Shown one piece after another: positions 17,306 to 25,701 of a stretch of DNA of 64,000 bases. Each line of letters starts with the position of its first letter. Within the stretch, counting starts at the first letter, position 1. Source of the DNA: Mucilaginibacter sp. OK283 (lineage in GTDB: Bacteria; Bacteroidota; Bacteroidia; Sphingobacteriales; Sphingobacteriaceae); the NCBI RefSeq assembly GCF_900110415.1, contig NZ_FODR01000003.1, forward strand, positions 310,001 to 374,000, written 5' to 3'. The notes under the pieces are model-generated. The model was not told where the DNA came from. It saw only the letters and a list, made by a program, of their open reading frames with translations, and did no database searches. The translations under genes were made by a program, and so were the position numbers.

Positions 17306-17743
17306 CTATTCTTCTATTACTTCGATGCTTAAAATTTTATCGCCCTGGCGAATAGCGTCAACAACGTCAACGTTTTCAATCACTTTACCAAATACGGTGT
17401 GGTTACGATCTAAGTGAGCGGTATTTGTACGGTTATGGCAGATGAAAAATTGTGAGCTACCTGTGTTACGGCCGGCATGTGCCATTGAAAGCACACCACG
17501 ATCATGGTATTGGTTATCGCCTGTCAATTCGCAATCAATTTTGTAGCCTGCGCCTCCAGCACCGGTACCGGTTGGGTCGCCGCCCTGTACCATAAAGTTA
17601 GGAATAACGCGGTGGAAGATAACACCATCGTAAAAGTTTGATTTTGCTAATTTTTTAAAGTTAGCTACAGTATTTGGGGCATCCTGATCGTAAAACTCTA
17701 CGGTCATGTCGCCTTTTTCAGTTTTGATTATTGCTTTGCTCAT
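17306..17743 (-). CDS. Cyclophilin-type peptidyl-prolyl cis-trans isomerase
   Basis: 145 residues, cytoplasmic (no signal peptide). This is the short cyclophilin form that catalyses proline isomerisation in protein folding. Family motifs present: NTVANFKKL, FYDGVIFHRVIPNFMVQGGD (residues 37-56, with the catalytic arginine in FHR), GTGAGGAGY, LSMAHAGRNTGSSQFFI and LDRNHTVFGKV. The start at 17743 gives a complete first strand (AIIKTEKGDMTVEFY). Confidence 0.93.
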   Translation of the reverse strand: MSKAIIKTEKGDMTVEFYDQDAPNTVANFKKLAKSNFYDGVIFHRVIPNFMVQGGDPTGTGAGGAGYKIDCELTGDNQYHDRGVLSMAHAGRNTGSSQFFICHNRTNTAHLDRNHTVFGKVIENVDVVDAIRQGDKILSIEVIEE

Positions 17744-17785
17744 TTCTTTGTTTTTTTGAAAACAGTTGGCAAAGGTAATGATTTG

Positions 17786-17816
17786 AGGTGAAAGGGAAAA
17801 GGTTAAAGGCGAAAGG
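17786..17816. repeat. Heptamer array (AAAGGnn), inverted partner at 18541
   Basis: On the minus strand the units read CCTTTCG, CCTTTAA, CCTTTTC, CCTTTCA. Together with 18541-18575 they form an inverted pair bracketing the secreted-protein gene 17834-18361. Confidence 0.65.
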
Positions 17817-17833
17817 TTTTTACAGGCTGAGAG

Positions 17834-18361
17834 TTACCATGGGACAAAGGTTAGTGTATAATTTTTTTCTTTGGGTGAATATTTAAATTCACCTTTTCGA
17901 TTATAGTTAAAAGCTTTCTCATTTGAATACGGTTTGTCACTCGCCTTATTTATTTCAGCAATCGCAACAGAATACCATTCCCAGCCATTTGGCCCTCCTA
18001 ATGTGGAGCAAAACCATTGTATCCTTTGTAGTTCCGCGTCATTGGTCGCATTATCGCCACTGGGTATGAAAATCCATTTGGCCAGCACCAATTCGTCCGT
18101 TTTTCCGATTAATTGAATATTACTGCCTCTTGAATTGACTGCAACGAAATTTGGTAAGCCGATGCTGTCTTTTTTTTGTTTGAAAACCAAGGTTGGGTCA
18201 AATTCAATTATCTTACTAATCAATTCGTCGCGATTAATTTCTAACCCAGGTTTGAAGGCTGGCGGACCGTTTTCATTTTGGGCACTTACTGACAAGCATA
18301 ATAGAATTACGAACTGGCTGCTTAAAGCGATTTTAACGATAAAAGAAAGTGGTGATTTCAT
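17834..18361 (-). CDS. Hypothetical secreted protein
   Basis: 175 residues with a signal peptide (FVILLCLSVSAQ, cleavage about residue 27). I do not recognise the family. The mature part has aromatic, beta-rich stretches (LAKWIFIP, GWEWYSVAIAEI) and one cysteine (WFCSTL). The gene is bracketed by an inverted pair of heptamer arrays (17786-17816 and 18541-18575). Confidence 0.65.
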   Translation of the reverse strand: MKSPLSFIVKIALSSQFVILLCLSVSAQNENGPPAFKPGLEINRDELISKIIEFDPTLVFKQKKDSIGLPNFVAVNSRGSNIQLIGKTDELVLAKWIFIPSGDNATNDAELQRIQWFCSTLGGPNGWEWYSVAIAEINKASDKPYSNEKAFNYNRKGEFKYSPKEKNYTLTFVPW

Positions 18362-18493
18362 TATTGGTTAGGTTGATTCAAAATATTAAGCTAAAATAAT
18401 ATTAAACAATCAGGTTTCAGTAAATACCAGTAATACTGCGATAGTTTATTCGTTACATTTGATAATCAATATCATCTAAAATAATTCCGAATA

Positions 18494-19786
18494 GTGATTA
18501 GCCAACAGCATAAATACGTTTCATCTTTCAGCATAAAATACCTTTTACCTTTCGCCTTTTGCCTTTTACCTCTTTTGACAAAAGCTGCCTCTATCCTCAT
18601 CCCTATGGACGATGAGCAAAAAGATCACCTGAAATCTTACGGCATAGCTTTCCTGGCTTTAAAAAATGGCGAGGAAGTTGACTGGCTGCTAAACTATCGC
18701 GGCGGCAGCTTTATGATGAAGTATAACCAGAAGATGGAGGAGGAGTGCAAAATACGCGGGGTGAGCTACCAGGTGCTGGCCGATGCCAAGGTGAGCGAGA
18801 TTATTACCGAGGTAAGCGACCCATCGGTAAATATGGATGTGGTTAAGTTGGAGAAAGCACCCAAGATGGCCGTTTACTCGCCAAAAAATAAACTGCCCTG
18901 GGATGATGCAGTAACGTTGGTGTTGAAATATGCCGAAATACCTTATGATGTAGTTTATGATGAGGAAGTTGTTAGAGGCGACTTGCCCAAATACGATTGG
19001 CTGCACCTGCACCACGAGGATTTTACCGGGCAGTACAGCAAGTTTTACGGCGCTTTTAGGTTTGCACAATGGTACAACGATGATGTAAAAGGACAGGAGG
19101 CGCTTGCTCATAAGCTTGGTTTTAAAAAGGTATCTCAAATGAAGCTGGCAGTCGCCAAAAACATTCGCGATTTTTGCGCCGGCGGCGGTTTTTTGTTTGC
19201 CATGTGCTCGGGTACCGATACGTTTGATATTGCCCTGGCCTCATCCAATACCGATATTTGCGAGCGGATGTTTGATGGAGATGGGGCCGACCCCGACGCG
19301 CAATCGAAACTGGATTTTACACAAACTTTCGCTTTCCAGAATTTTACGCTGGATATGAACCCGATGTCGCACCAGTTTAGCAACATTGATGTAACTACTA
19401 CCCGGCAGGTGGAGCGCCAGCGCGACTTTTTTACGCTGTTTGATTTTTCGGCCAAATGGGATGTAGTGCCCAGCATGCTTACCCAGGATCATGACAAAGT
19501 GATAAAAGGCTTCATGGGGCTTACAACTGCCTATAATAAAAGCATGCTAAAGCCCGGCGTAACCATCATGGGCGAAATGAAAACTGCCAATGAAGCCCGC
19601 TATATCCACGGCGAATATGGCAAAGGCCAGTGGACATTTTACGGCGGCCACGATCCAGAAGATTACCAACACGCGGTGGGCGATCCGCCAACAGATTTAA
19701 AGCTTCACCCCAATTCGGCAGGGTATCGCTTGATTTTGAACAATGTATTATTCCCGGCGGCAAAGAAGAAGAAGCAGAAAACGTAA
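18494..19786 (+). CDS. Secreted protein of the family often labelled 'asparagine synthetase B'
   Basis: 430 residues from a GTG start. The mature sequence from about residue 33 (ASILIPMDDEQKDHLKSYGI) matches a well-conserved Bacteroidota family carrying that label in databases. I see no glutamine amidotransferase or asparagine synthetase motifs, so the name is doubtful. The middle (GGGFLFAMCSGTDTFDIALA, about 237-256) resembles a ThuA/class I amidotransferase-like nucleophile-elbow region, a hint only. Homologues keep the mature start, so a signal peptide is expected; here its core is encoded by a heptamer array. No ATG lies close upstream of that core, which makes the GTG start provisional. 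The C-terminus is lysine-rich. Confidence 0.75.
   Translation: MISQQHKYVSSFSIKYLLPFAFCLLPLLTKAASILIPMDDEQKDHLKSYGIAFLALKNGEEVDWLLNYRGGSFMMKYNQKMEEECKIRGVSYQVLADAKVSEIITEVSDPSVNMDVVKLEKAPKMAVYSPKNKLPWDDAVTLVLKYAEIPYDVVYDEEVVRGDLPKYDWLHLHHEDFTGQYSKFYGAFRFAQWYNDDVKGQEALAHKLGFKKVSQMKLAVAKNIRDFCAGGGFLFAMCSGTDTFDIALASSNTDICERMFDGDGADPDAQSKLDFTQTFAFQNFTLDMNPMSHQFSNIDVTTTRQVERQRDFFTLFDFSAKWDVVPSMLTQDHDKVIKGFMGLTTAYNKSMLKPGVTIMGEMKTANEARYIHGEYGKGQWTFYGGHDPEDYQHAVGDPPTDLKLHPNSAGYRLILNNVLFPAAKKKKQKT
18541..18575. repeat. Heptamer array encoding a signal-peptide core
   Basis: Units CCTTTTA, CCTTTCG, CCTTTTG, CCTTTTA, CCTCTTT are read in frame as the hydrophobic core LLPFAFCLLPLL of the protein starting at 18494. 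The same word in the opposite orientation is non-coding at 17786-17816. Confidence 0.7.
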
Positions 19787-19793
19787 AGAATTA

Positions 19794-19910
19794 ATTTGAA
19801 GATTTGAGAATTTGAAGATTTGAAAATTGTCTCGTATTAATTCTGTTAACATTTTGATCTGATTCTGACAAAATTCTGTTAATTCTTAAATTCTGAGAAT
19901 TTTGATTCAG
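19794..19910. repeat. Octamer array (ATTTGARR), then inverted words
   Basis: ATTTGAAG, ATTTGAGA, ATTTGAAG, ATTTGAAA occupy 19794-19825. The AAATTCT-type complementary words follow at about 19838-19910. The spacer 19787-20092 holds this array, the R3 repeat and a heptamer array, and no gene. Confidence 0.65.
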
Positions 19911-19915
19911 ACAAA

Positions 19916-20002
19916 CGCGTAAGGGATAAAAGCGGATACCGGCCCTGTGAATAAGGCCTGTGCAGTATGAGCGATTAGCCCGGCCCGCAGGGATACGCCC
20001 AA
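19916..20002 (-). repeat. Dispersed repeat R3 (minus orientation)
   Basis: Read on the minus strand it begins TTGGGCGTATCCCTGCGGGC and continues GGCCGGGCTAATCGCTCATA, ending in GGGCCGGTATCCGC. Related copies on the plus strand lie at 42084-42170 and, degraded, at 44256-44326. No coding capacity. Confidence 0.65.
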
Positions 20003-20017
20003 GATAATATATGCAGG

Positions 20018-20090
20018 CTGCTTACTGTCAAACTGCTTACCGCACTCTGCTAATTACTGCCAACTACAAACCGCCCACTGCAGACTGAAC
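20018..20090. repeat. Degenerate heptamer array (CYGCnnA)
   Basis: Units CTGCTTA, CTGCTTA, CCGCACT, CTGCCAA, CTACAAA, CCGCCCA, CTGCAGA and CTGAACC run up to the 3' end of the putative porin gene, with two longer irregular units between. Confidence 0.5.
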
Positions 20091-20092
20091 CG

Positions 20093-22189
20093 CTAATTAT
20101 AAAACGTCCAGCTAACACCAAACTTCAGCAAATGATCTTGCATAGGGTAGCGGTTTACGGTGTAGAAACCTTTGCTTTGCAAGCCCTGGTTGGCATAATC
20201 ATACATCAGGAACAGGTTGGTGCGTTGCAGGGTGGCTTTAAAATAAACCGATGCTACGGGATACGATGTAAAGGTAACGTCGGGCCCGTTGTAAAACTGC
20301 CCAATCCCTACTGCGTATGACGGTGCCACATACGGTGTATTATACCTTACGCTTACGCCAAAGTTTGATTTAAGTACGTTGAAAAGTGTTTTGCTGAAAT
20401 ACAGGTTACTATAAGTGTAAACTTCGGGGGTGCGCAGGGTTGATTGATAATCTGTTTTTTGGTAAACCACGTAGTTATCAAAATGCAGGCTGTGGTAGCT
20501 TAAATTTTTACCCACACTTATCTTAAGCAGGTTGATATCATTACTCAGCTGGGCAGGATGGGCGTCGATACCGCCATCCTGGGCCGTAAAATACATGTAC
20601 CCGGCAATTAAAAAGTATTCGGCCTTGATATCAAGCTGCAAGGGGTTGTTGATATAGCTAAACGATGCGCTGGTTGTTTTTTGGTTTTGGAAACTGTTGT
20701 GGAAAATATAGTGGTTGCTTATCCAGTTGGTATAAATGAGCGGCGGTGAGCTGTTTTGCGAATACGCTTCCAAAATAATTTTGCCTGCTTTATCATTACC
20801 TGCAACATTAAGTTTTGCACCGTAAAAGTAATCGCCAAAGTCGCGGCCCTGAACAATCTGTCTAAAGTCGCCTTCAAGACCGAGCCGGTCGCTAAAACGG
20901 TAGCTGAATTTGGCTTTCAGGGTAATGTCCTGGAAGGTATTGTTCTGCATTTTATTTTGATGGATGTACTTATATCCATACTGGTTTAGTACGGTGTCAC
21001 TTACGTATTGCGCGTAGTTATAAAGGTCATGTACCAGGCCCAGATCGAGCTTTACCTCGTTTTTAACAAACTTTACCGATTTACTCCGGAGATAGAAACT
21101 ATACGAGAATTCGTTTTGAATATGCGTTACCGACAGCGAATCTCTTGACCGGTTATAGCTGTAATAATAATCGGGGAATACATTATAAGTATCGGGCTGG
21201 TTTGTTTGCAGGTAATTATAACTGCTGTTTTGAACAAATAAGGTGTGCGCTACACGCTGGGTAGGCAAAATTTTGGAGTTATCCTTGCCTTTGTTCAAAC
21301 TATCAATACGGCCCAGGTAATAAAACTGCTTTATATACAGGCTTTTATCTGTCCATTGCTGATAGCTGTTTTGAAGCCGCACGGGGGCCGAGTTTTTAAA
21401 GAACAGGGAATTGCTTTTGCCTGTGAAAATGGTATCGTTAAGGATTGAACCCGTTTCTGGCGCTTTTAAATTATTGTAAATGATGTTGGCCAGTAAATTA
21501 TAACGCTTGCCGGGCGATTGATACCAGGTAAAAAAAGCAGCATTTACATCGCTCACATTTTGCTGCAACACGCTGCTGGTGCTATAAAATCCGCGCGATC
21601 CGTTAAAGTTAAGGTTAAAACCCACATTCCAGTTTGGTTTTACATTTTGGGTGTGGATGATTTTAAAAACCTGCTCGGCCGAACTGCCAAAACCGTTAAA
21701 CAACGTGAGGTTGGAGTACGCCACCCTGGCGTTATAATATTTAATATCCTGCGGTTTTATGGCATACACATCCAGCGAGTGCAGGCCGGTGTTGAAACCA
21801 ATGGTTTGGTCGGGCTCAAACAGCATACTTCGTTGTGATACGCCGTTGTAGCCAAGGCTGATGCGCGGATGGCGGGGATCGGTAAGCGGACTGTAATTTT
21901 CAAAGTTATAGATGCCGGTATCCAGCGCGAAAGTTTGTGTGCTGTCGCTCAGGAAACGCTCCATCGTCACGCGGATAAATTTGGCGCTGAAAATTACAGA
22001 GTCTTTTTTATTGTCCTCTTTTTTGCGCAGGCTATCCAGCAGTTCATCGTCACTAACCTTCCGTTGAGTTTTTACCGTATCGCGCGTTGATAGCGGCCTT
22101 GCCCGGTTTACCTGGCCATATTGTGCAAAAGCCGCCTGTATGCCAAAGCACAACAGGAACAATAAAATATATTTGAGCTTATGATGCAT
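20093..22189 (-). CDS. Putative outer-membrane porin (Porin_10-like)
   Basis: 698 residues with a clear signal peptide (LLFLLCFGIQAAFAQ, cleavage about residue 22). A charged, low-complexity stretch of about 60 residues (VSDDELLDSLRKKEDNKKD) precedes a long beta-strand-rich region typical of the Bacteroidota 'putative porin' family, ending in FGVSWTFYN with the terminal aromatic strand of an outer-membrane barrel. Substrate unknown. The 3-gene group porin, PNP and lpxK is on one strand: the porin starts 8 bp after the PNP stop, so the three are probably co-transcribed from upstream of lpxK. Confidence 0.85.
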   Translation of the reverse strand: MHHKLKYILLFLLCFGIQAAFAQYGQVNRARPLSTRDTVKTQRKVSDDELLDSLRKKEDNKKDSVIFSAKFIRVTMERFLSDSTQTFALDTGIYNFENYSPLTDPRHPRISLGYNGVSQRSMLFEPDQTIGFNTGLHSLDVYAIKPQDIKYYNARVAYSNLTLFNGFGSSAEQVFKIIHTQNVKPNWNVGFNLNFNGSRGFYSTSSVLQQNVSDVNAAFFTWYQSPGKRYNLLANIIYNNLKAPETGSILNDTIFTGKSNSLFFKNSAPVRLQNSYQQWTDKSLYIKQFYYLGRIDSLNKGKDNSKILPTQRVAHTLFVQNSSYNYLQTNQPDTYNVFPDYYYSYNRSRDSLSVTHIQNEFSYSFYLRSKSVKFVKNEVKLDLGLVHDLYNYAQYVSDTVLNQYGYKYIHQNKMQNNTFQDITLKAKFSYRFSDRLGLEGDFRQIVQGRDFGDYFYGAKLNVAGNDKAGKIILEAYSQNSSPPLIYTNWISNHYIFHNSFQNQKTTSASFSYINNPLQLDIKAEYFLIAGYMYFTAQDGGIDAHPAQLSNDINLLKISVGKNLSYHSLHFDNYVVYQKTDYQSTLRTPEVYTYSNLYFSKTLFNVLKSNFGVSVRYNTPYVAPSYAVGIGQFYNGPDVTFTSYPVASVYFKATLQRTNLFLMYDYANQGLQSKGFYTVNRYPMQDHLLKFGVSWTFYN

Positions 22190-22197
22190 TAATTACA

Positions 22198-23013
22198 CTA
22201 ATTACCGGCTATCAGATTTTTGAGGATCAGGGTCAGTTTTGGCTCGGCTTCCTCGGCTACCCTTATAATTTCTTCTAATGATACCGGTTCCAGCACATCA
22301 GTAAAGCCTTCGTCTGTTAATACCGATATAGCAAATACGGGTATGCCCATATGATTTGCCACAATAACCTCGGGTACGGTGCTCATGCCTACTGCGTCGC
22401 CGCCAATGATCCTTAAATAAGTGTACTCGGCCTTGGTTTCTAAATTGGGGCCGGTTACAGCAACATAAACTCCTTTATGGCAGGTAATATTGTTTGTCGC
22501 GGCAATACTTAAAGCTTTATCAATTAAGGTGCGCTGGTAAGGCTGGCTCATATCCGGAAAACGGGGGCCAAGCTCTTCATAATTTCTGCCAATAAGGGGG
22601 TTTTGCGGTTGCAGGTTAATATGATCGGCAATAACCATCAGGTCGCCTTTTTTAAAGGCGGGGTTAAGGGCTCCACTGGCATTTGATACGTAAAGGGTTT
22701 TAATGCCCAGGTATTTCATCACCCTAACCGGGAAGGTGATTTGCTGCATGTTGTAGCCTTCATAATAGTGCAATCGCCCCTGCATAGCTACCACTTTTAC
22801 ACCGCCAAGTGTGCCAAATATCAACTTACCCGAATGAAACTCCAATGTCGAGATTGGGAAATCGGGGATGTTGGAGTACATCAATTGTTTTTCTACAACG
22901 ATATCCTTAACCAGGCCACCCAGGCCTGTGCCTAAAATTATACCTACCTCGGGTTCAAAATCGCCTATACGGTTTTTAATGTACCGGGCGGTGCTTTCAA
23001 TATTGTCTAACAT
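22198..23013 (-). CDS. punA: Purine-nucleoside phosphorylase
   Basis: Phosphorolytic cleavage of purine nucleosides to base and (deoxy)ribose-1-phosphate in purine salvage. The 271-residue length and motifs fit the trimeric PNP/MTAP family: phosphate-binding GTGLGG (28-33), then HYYEGY, SNASGALNP and GPNLETKAEY. The base-site stretch GGDAVGMSTVPEVIVANHMG is also present. Cytoplasmic. The gene overlaps the 3' end of lpxK by 17 bp and precedes the porin by 8 bp, consistent with one operon. Confidence 0.95.
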   Translation of the reverse strand: MLDNIESTARYIKNRIGDFEPEVGIILGTGLGGLVKDIVVEKQLMYSNIPDFPISTLEFHSGKLIFGTLGGVKVVAMQGRLHYYEGYNMQQITFPVRVMKYLGIKTLYVSNASGALNPAFKKGDLMVIADHINLQPQNPLIGRNYEELGPRFPDMSQPYQRTLIDKALSIAATNNITCHKGVYVAVTGPNLETKAEYTYLRIIGGDAVGMSTVPEVIVANHMGIPVFAISVLTDEGFTDVLEPVSLEEIIRVAEEAEPKLTLILKNLIAGN

Positions 23014-24037
23014 ATTTGGTTACTAAATTATCAAACTGCTGTTTGCCGTTATTTAAAAAACTAATACCTATTGGCAATACCAAAACAGGTAGTTTTTTAA
23101 TGGCCGGCTGCAATTCCTGTTCCCCTAAACGCTGCGCATCCTTTTCTGTTGTGATGATTAACTTTTTTTGTGATGTACAGGCAAAAAAATCATCGGCAAG
23201 TTTACTGATATTTTTTAAGGTAAATTGGTGATGGTCGGGATATTTATGGTGATTGATGATAGATGTATGGTTTTTTAAATGCGATAACAAAGGCATCGGA
23301 TTGGCAATACCCGTAAGCAAAAACACGGCGGTTTGCTCATCAATGTTTTGATACACCGTGGCCCCATTCACGTTTTGCAGCGCCAGGTAGTTTATGCAGG
23401 CAAAAAATAACTGTTGGTTGGGCAGGGGCTTAATGTGCTTTTTTATGATAGCCATTTCTGCATCTGCCAATGTTGGCGGGCATTTGCTAATGACAATAAC
23501 ATCGGCCCTCTCGCGGCCACTAAACGGCTCGCGTAGGTTACCCGTAGGTAATACCAGTCGCGGTTGGTTAAGGCGGTTATAATCAAACAACAAAATGCTA
23601 AAGCCGGGTTTAAGCGCCCGGTGCTGGTAGGCGTCATCTAAAATTACCAGGCTGTATTTATCTTTTAACTGCTGTATACCCGCTACCCGTTTTTCGCAAA
23701 CCGCAACGGTAACCTTCGGGAATTTATGTTTAAACTGGGCAGGCTCATCGCCTATTACCGATGCCTGCGGGTTATCGCCCGCCAGCAAAAAGCCTTTAGT
23801 TTTACGGCCGTACCCTCGGCTAAGTATTGTTGGTTTTTCATCCTGGAATAACCGGATCAGGTACTCGGTCATGGGGCTTTTGCCGGCGCCGCCTACATCA
23901 AGGTTTCCCACCACAATAACCGGGCGGTTAAAACCGGTACTTTTAAATACCCCCGCATCATAGCACCAGTTACGAATGGTAACAACCAGGCCGTAAATGA
24001 GCGAAAAGGGGAGCAGAAGCCAGCGGAGGAGTTTCAT
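22997..24037 (-). CDS. lpxK: Tetraacyldisaccharide 4'-kinase
   Basis: Phosphorylates the 4' position of the lipid A disaccharide precursor at the inner face of the cytoplasmic membrane. 346 residues. An N-terminal hydrophobic anchor (LLRWLLLPFSLIYGLVVTI, 3-21) is followed by a P-loop, VGNLDVGGAGKSP (43-55), and the family motifs ILSRGYGRK, VILDDAYQHR and LLTGIANP. Translationally overlapped with the purine phosphorylase gene downstream. The 5' flank is filled by palindromic repeats, with no other lipid A genes nearby. Confidence 0.95.
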   Translation of the reverse strand: MKLLRWLLLPFSLIYGLVVTIRNWCYDAGVFKSTGFNRPVIVVGNLDVGGAGKSPMTEYLIRLFQDEKPTILSRGYGRKTKGFLLAGDNPQASVIGDEPAQFKHKFPKVTVAVCEKRVAGIQQLKDKYSLVILDDAYQHRALKPGFSILLFDYNRLNQPRLVLPTGNLREPFSGRERADVIVISKCPPTLADAEMAIIKKHIKPLPNQQLFFACINYLALQNVNGATVYQNIDEQTAVFLLTGIANPMPLLSHLKNHTSIINHHKYPDHHQFTLKNISKLADDFFACTSQKKLIITTEKDAQRLGEQELQPAIKKLPVLVLPIGISFLNNGKQQFDNLVTKYVRQY

Positions 24038-24130
24038 ATGGGGTAAATAGTATTAGGCCTCATTTGTTTAGTAGTAGTGAAATTTCGTGAAACTCTGAAG
24101 GCAAAATAGGGCGCGCATGGCGACGAAGAC

Positions 24131-24293
24131 TCACCCGGCGAGGCTGCGCCCGCCACCCTCTCTTCACCTGCGGTGGAAAGAGGGGCTTGAATTGTAAATA
24201 ACGCGGTATTAAAAAAACTAAAATAATGAAATTTCAAACCCCTCTTTGCGGCGAAGCCGGAGAGAGGGTGGCGGGCGTAGCCTCGCCGGGTGA
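24131..24293. mobile_element. Non-autonomous inverted-repeat element (R2)
   Basis: Arms of about 55 bp, TCACCCGGCGAGGCTGCGCC at the left and its complement ending GCCTCGCCGGGTGA at the right, flank about 50 bp of AT-rich centre. It is followed by a degenerate R1 copy, and together they fill most of the 488-bp spacer 24038-24525. A reading frame across it is an artefact of the repeat. Confidence 0.75.
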
Positions 24294-24340
24294 ATATTAG
24301 CCTGCGTTCAAAGCCGGTGTTTGTATCGCTATCCAACATA

Positions 24341-24424
24341 TCATGAGTAGCGTACCGTGGCAATCGCAAACTGTGCGGGCTTGTAGTACTTTGCCCACAA
24401 ATGCTTTGTTCCTCGCAATAACAT
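24341..24424. mobile_element. Degenerate R1-family palindrome
   Basis: Recognisable by GCAATCGC near the left end and CTTTGTTCCTCGCAATAACA at the right end. The left arm has lost its CGTCATTGCGAGG sequence. It lies about 100 bp downstream of the orphan DUF433 gene. Confidence 0.55.
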
Positions 24425-24525
24425 GGAATCAATGGTTTATTCATTTATGCTTTAAAGAAGGAACAAATCTAAAAATTTAAAGGCTATTTGTCGCAGCGTT
24501 GCATTTAGATGTTAGGCGAAACCGC

Positions 24526-24732
24526 TTACAGGAAATTTAATTGCTGTTCTTTATTAACCAAAAACATTGCCTGTTCTTTTTTAACCGAGGGGAATTCGTC
24601 TAAAAACTCCTCAATCGAAATTCCAGCTTTTAAATGATCAAAAAGCGACTCGACTGGCACGCGCGTACCGGCGAATACCGGTGTCCCGCTTAAAATATCC
24701 TGATCTGTATTGACAACCTGTTGAATATCCAT
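24526..24732 (-). CDS. DUF433 antitoxin-like protein, no toxin partner adjacent
   Basis: A 68-residue DUF433 protein: GTPVFAGTRVPVESLFDHLKAG (about 16-37) and the winged-helix-like IEEFLDEFPSVKKEQAM segment. DUF433 proteins are usually encoded next to a DUF5615 PIN-like nuclease and are regarded as VapB-type antitoxins. No such gene lies downstream, where only 90 bp separate the stop from an R1/R2 repeat cluster, or upstream, where a divergent hydrolase gene starts 60 bp away. It is either a solitary regulator or the remnant of a toxin-antitoxin pair. Confidence 0.85.
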   Translation of the reverse strand: MDIQQVVNTDQDILSGTPVFAGTRVPVESLFDHLKAGISIEEFLDEFPSVKKEQAMFLVNKEQQLNFL

Positions 24733-24792
24733 ATCATAAAGATACGATTATTGATTTTACTGAGTATTTTGCATCTGATAAACAATTCACTC

Positions 24793-25701
24793 ATGAAACT
24801 CAAACTTCTCACCCTCTTTTTACTCCTCACCACCGCCACCTTCGCCCAAACCGATAAAAAACTAACTGCGCAGTTACAGGATGCCGTTAAAGGTTTTCAT
24901 GGCCAGGCAGGTATTTATGTACAAAACCTTAAAACGGGTAAAACCGCTGCTATTAATGCCGATACGCTGTTCCCTACAGCCAGTATGATTAAGGTGAGCA
25001 TTCAGTGCGGACTGATGGACAAGATAGAGAAGGGCGAGCTGCATTATAACCAAAAGCTGGTTTACCGCGACTCGCTTTTATATGCCGGAGAGGATCTTTT
25101 AGGCTCGTTCAAAGATAAGGATACCGTGCAGCTTAGTAAAGTGGCCATGCTAATGATAACCATGAGCGATAATACCGCAAGCCTGTGGCTGCAAAAACTG
25201 GTTGGCGGCAATTATATTAACAACTGGCTGCAACAAAATGGTTTTAAAGCAATGCGTGTAAACTCGCGTGTGGCCGGCCGCGAGGCTATCCGCAAAATTT
25301 ATGGCTGGGGCGTTAGCACACCCTATGAAATGTGCCGCATGTTTACCATGATCAGAAAAGGCGAAGCTGTAAGTCCCGCCGCCAGCGAAAGGATGTACCG
25401 TAACATGGGAAGGATTTACTGGGACGAGCACGCCCTGTCGCAAATTCCACCGTATGTGCACACCATATCTAAGCAGGGCGCGGTTGATGAGTCGCGGTCA
25501 GAAACTGTGCTGGTAAACGCGCCTCATGGCGATTACGTATTCTCGATTATCACCAACCATAATACCGATCAAAGCTGGGGAACAAGTAACGAAGCCGGCC
25601 TGCTCATCAAAAAAATATCGGCCCTGCTATGGCATTACTACGAACCCGCCAGCAACTGGAAACCCGCCGAAGGTGTAGATAAATTTATGCTGAATGAATA
25701 G
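24793..25701 (+). CDS. Class A beta-lactamase-fold serine hydrolase
   Basis: 302 residues with a signal peptide (LLTLFLLLTTATFAQ, residues 5-19). The acyl-serine motifs of the class A/PBP superfamily are present: S64-M-I-K67, S125-D-N127 and K227-Q-G229. The omega-loop before STP175-177 does not contain the usual ExxLN deacylation motif (only E164 in GREA), so beta-lactam hydrolysis is uncertain. The frame is open to 24721, but ATG 24793 starts at the signal peptide. The function may be peptidoglycan-related. Confidence 0.85.
   Translation: MKLKLLTLFLLLTTATFAQTDKKLTAQLQDAVKGFHGQAGIYVQNLKTGKTAAINADTLFPTASMIKVSIQCGLMDKIEKGELHYNQKLVYRDSLLYAGEDLLGSFKDKDTVQLSKVAMLMITMSDNTASLWLQKLVGGNYINNWLQQNGFKAMRVNSRVAGREAIRKIYGWGVSTPYEMCRMFTMIRKGEAVSPAASERMYRNMGRIYWDEHALSQIPPYVHTISKQGAVDESRSETVLVNAPHGDYVFSIITNHNTDQSWGTSNEAGLLIKKISALLWHYYEPASNWKPAEGVDKFMLNE

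Noticed and set aside
18494-19786. True asparagine synthetase
   Set aside because: The protein has an export signal and no N-terminal Cys amidotransferase or ATP-pyrophosphatase motif. The database name of the family appears to be a misannotation.
24034-24444. 136-codon minus-strand frame upstream of lpxK
   Set aside because: It is encoded by the R2 and R1 inverted repeats and has no family-like features.
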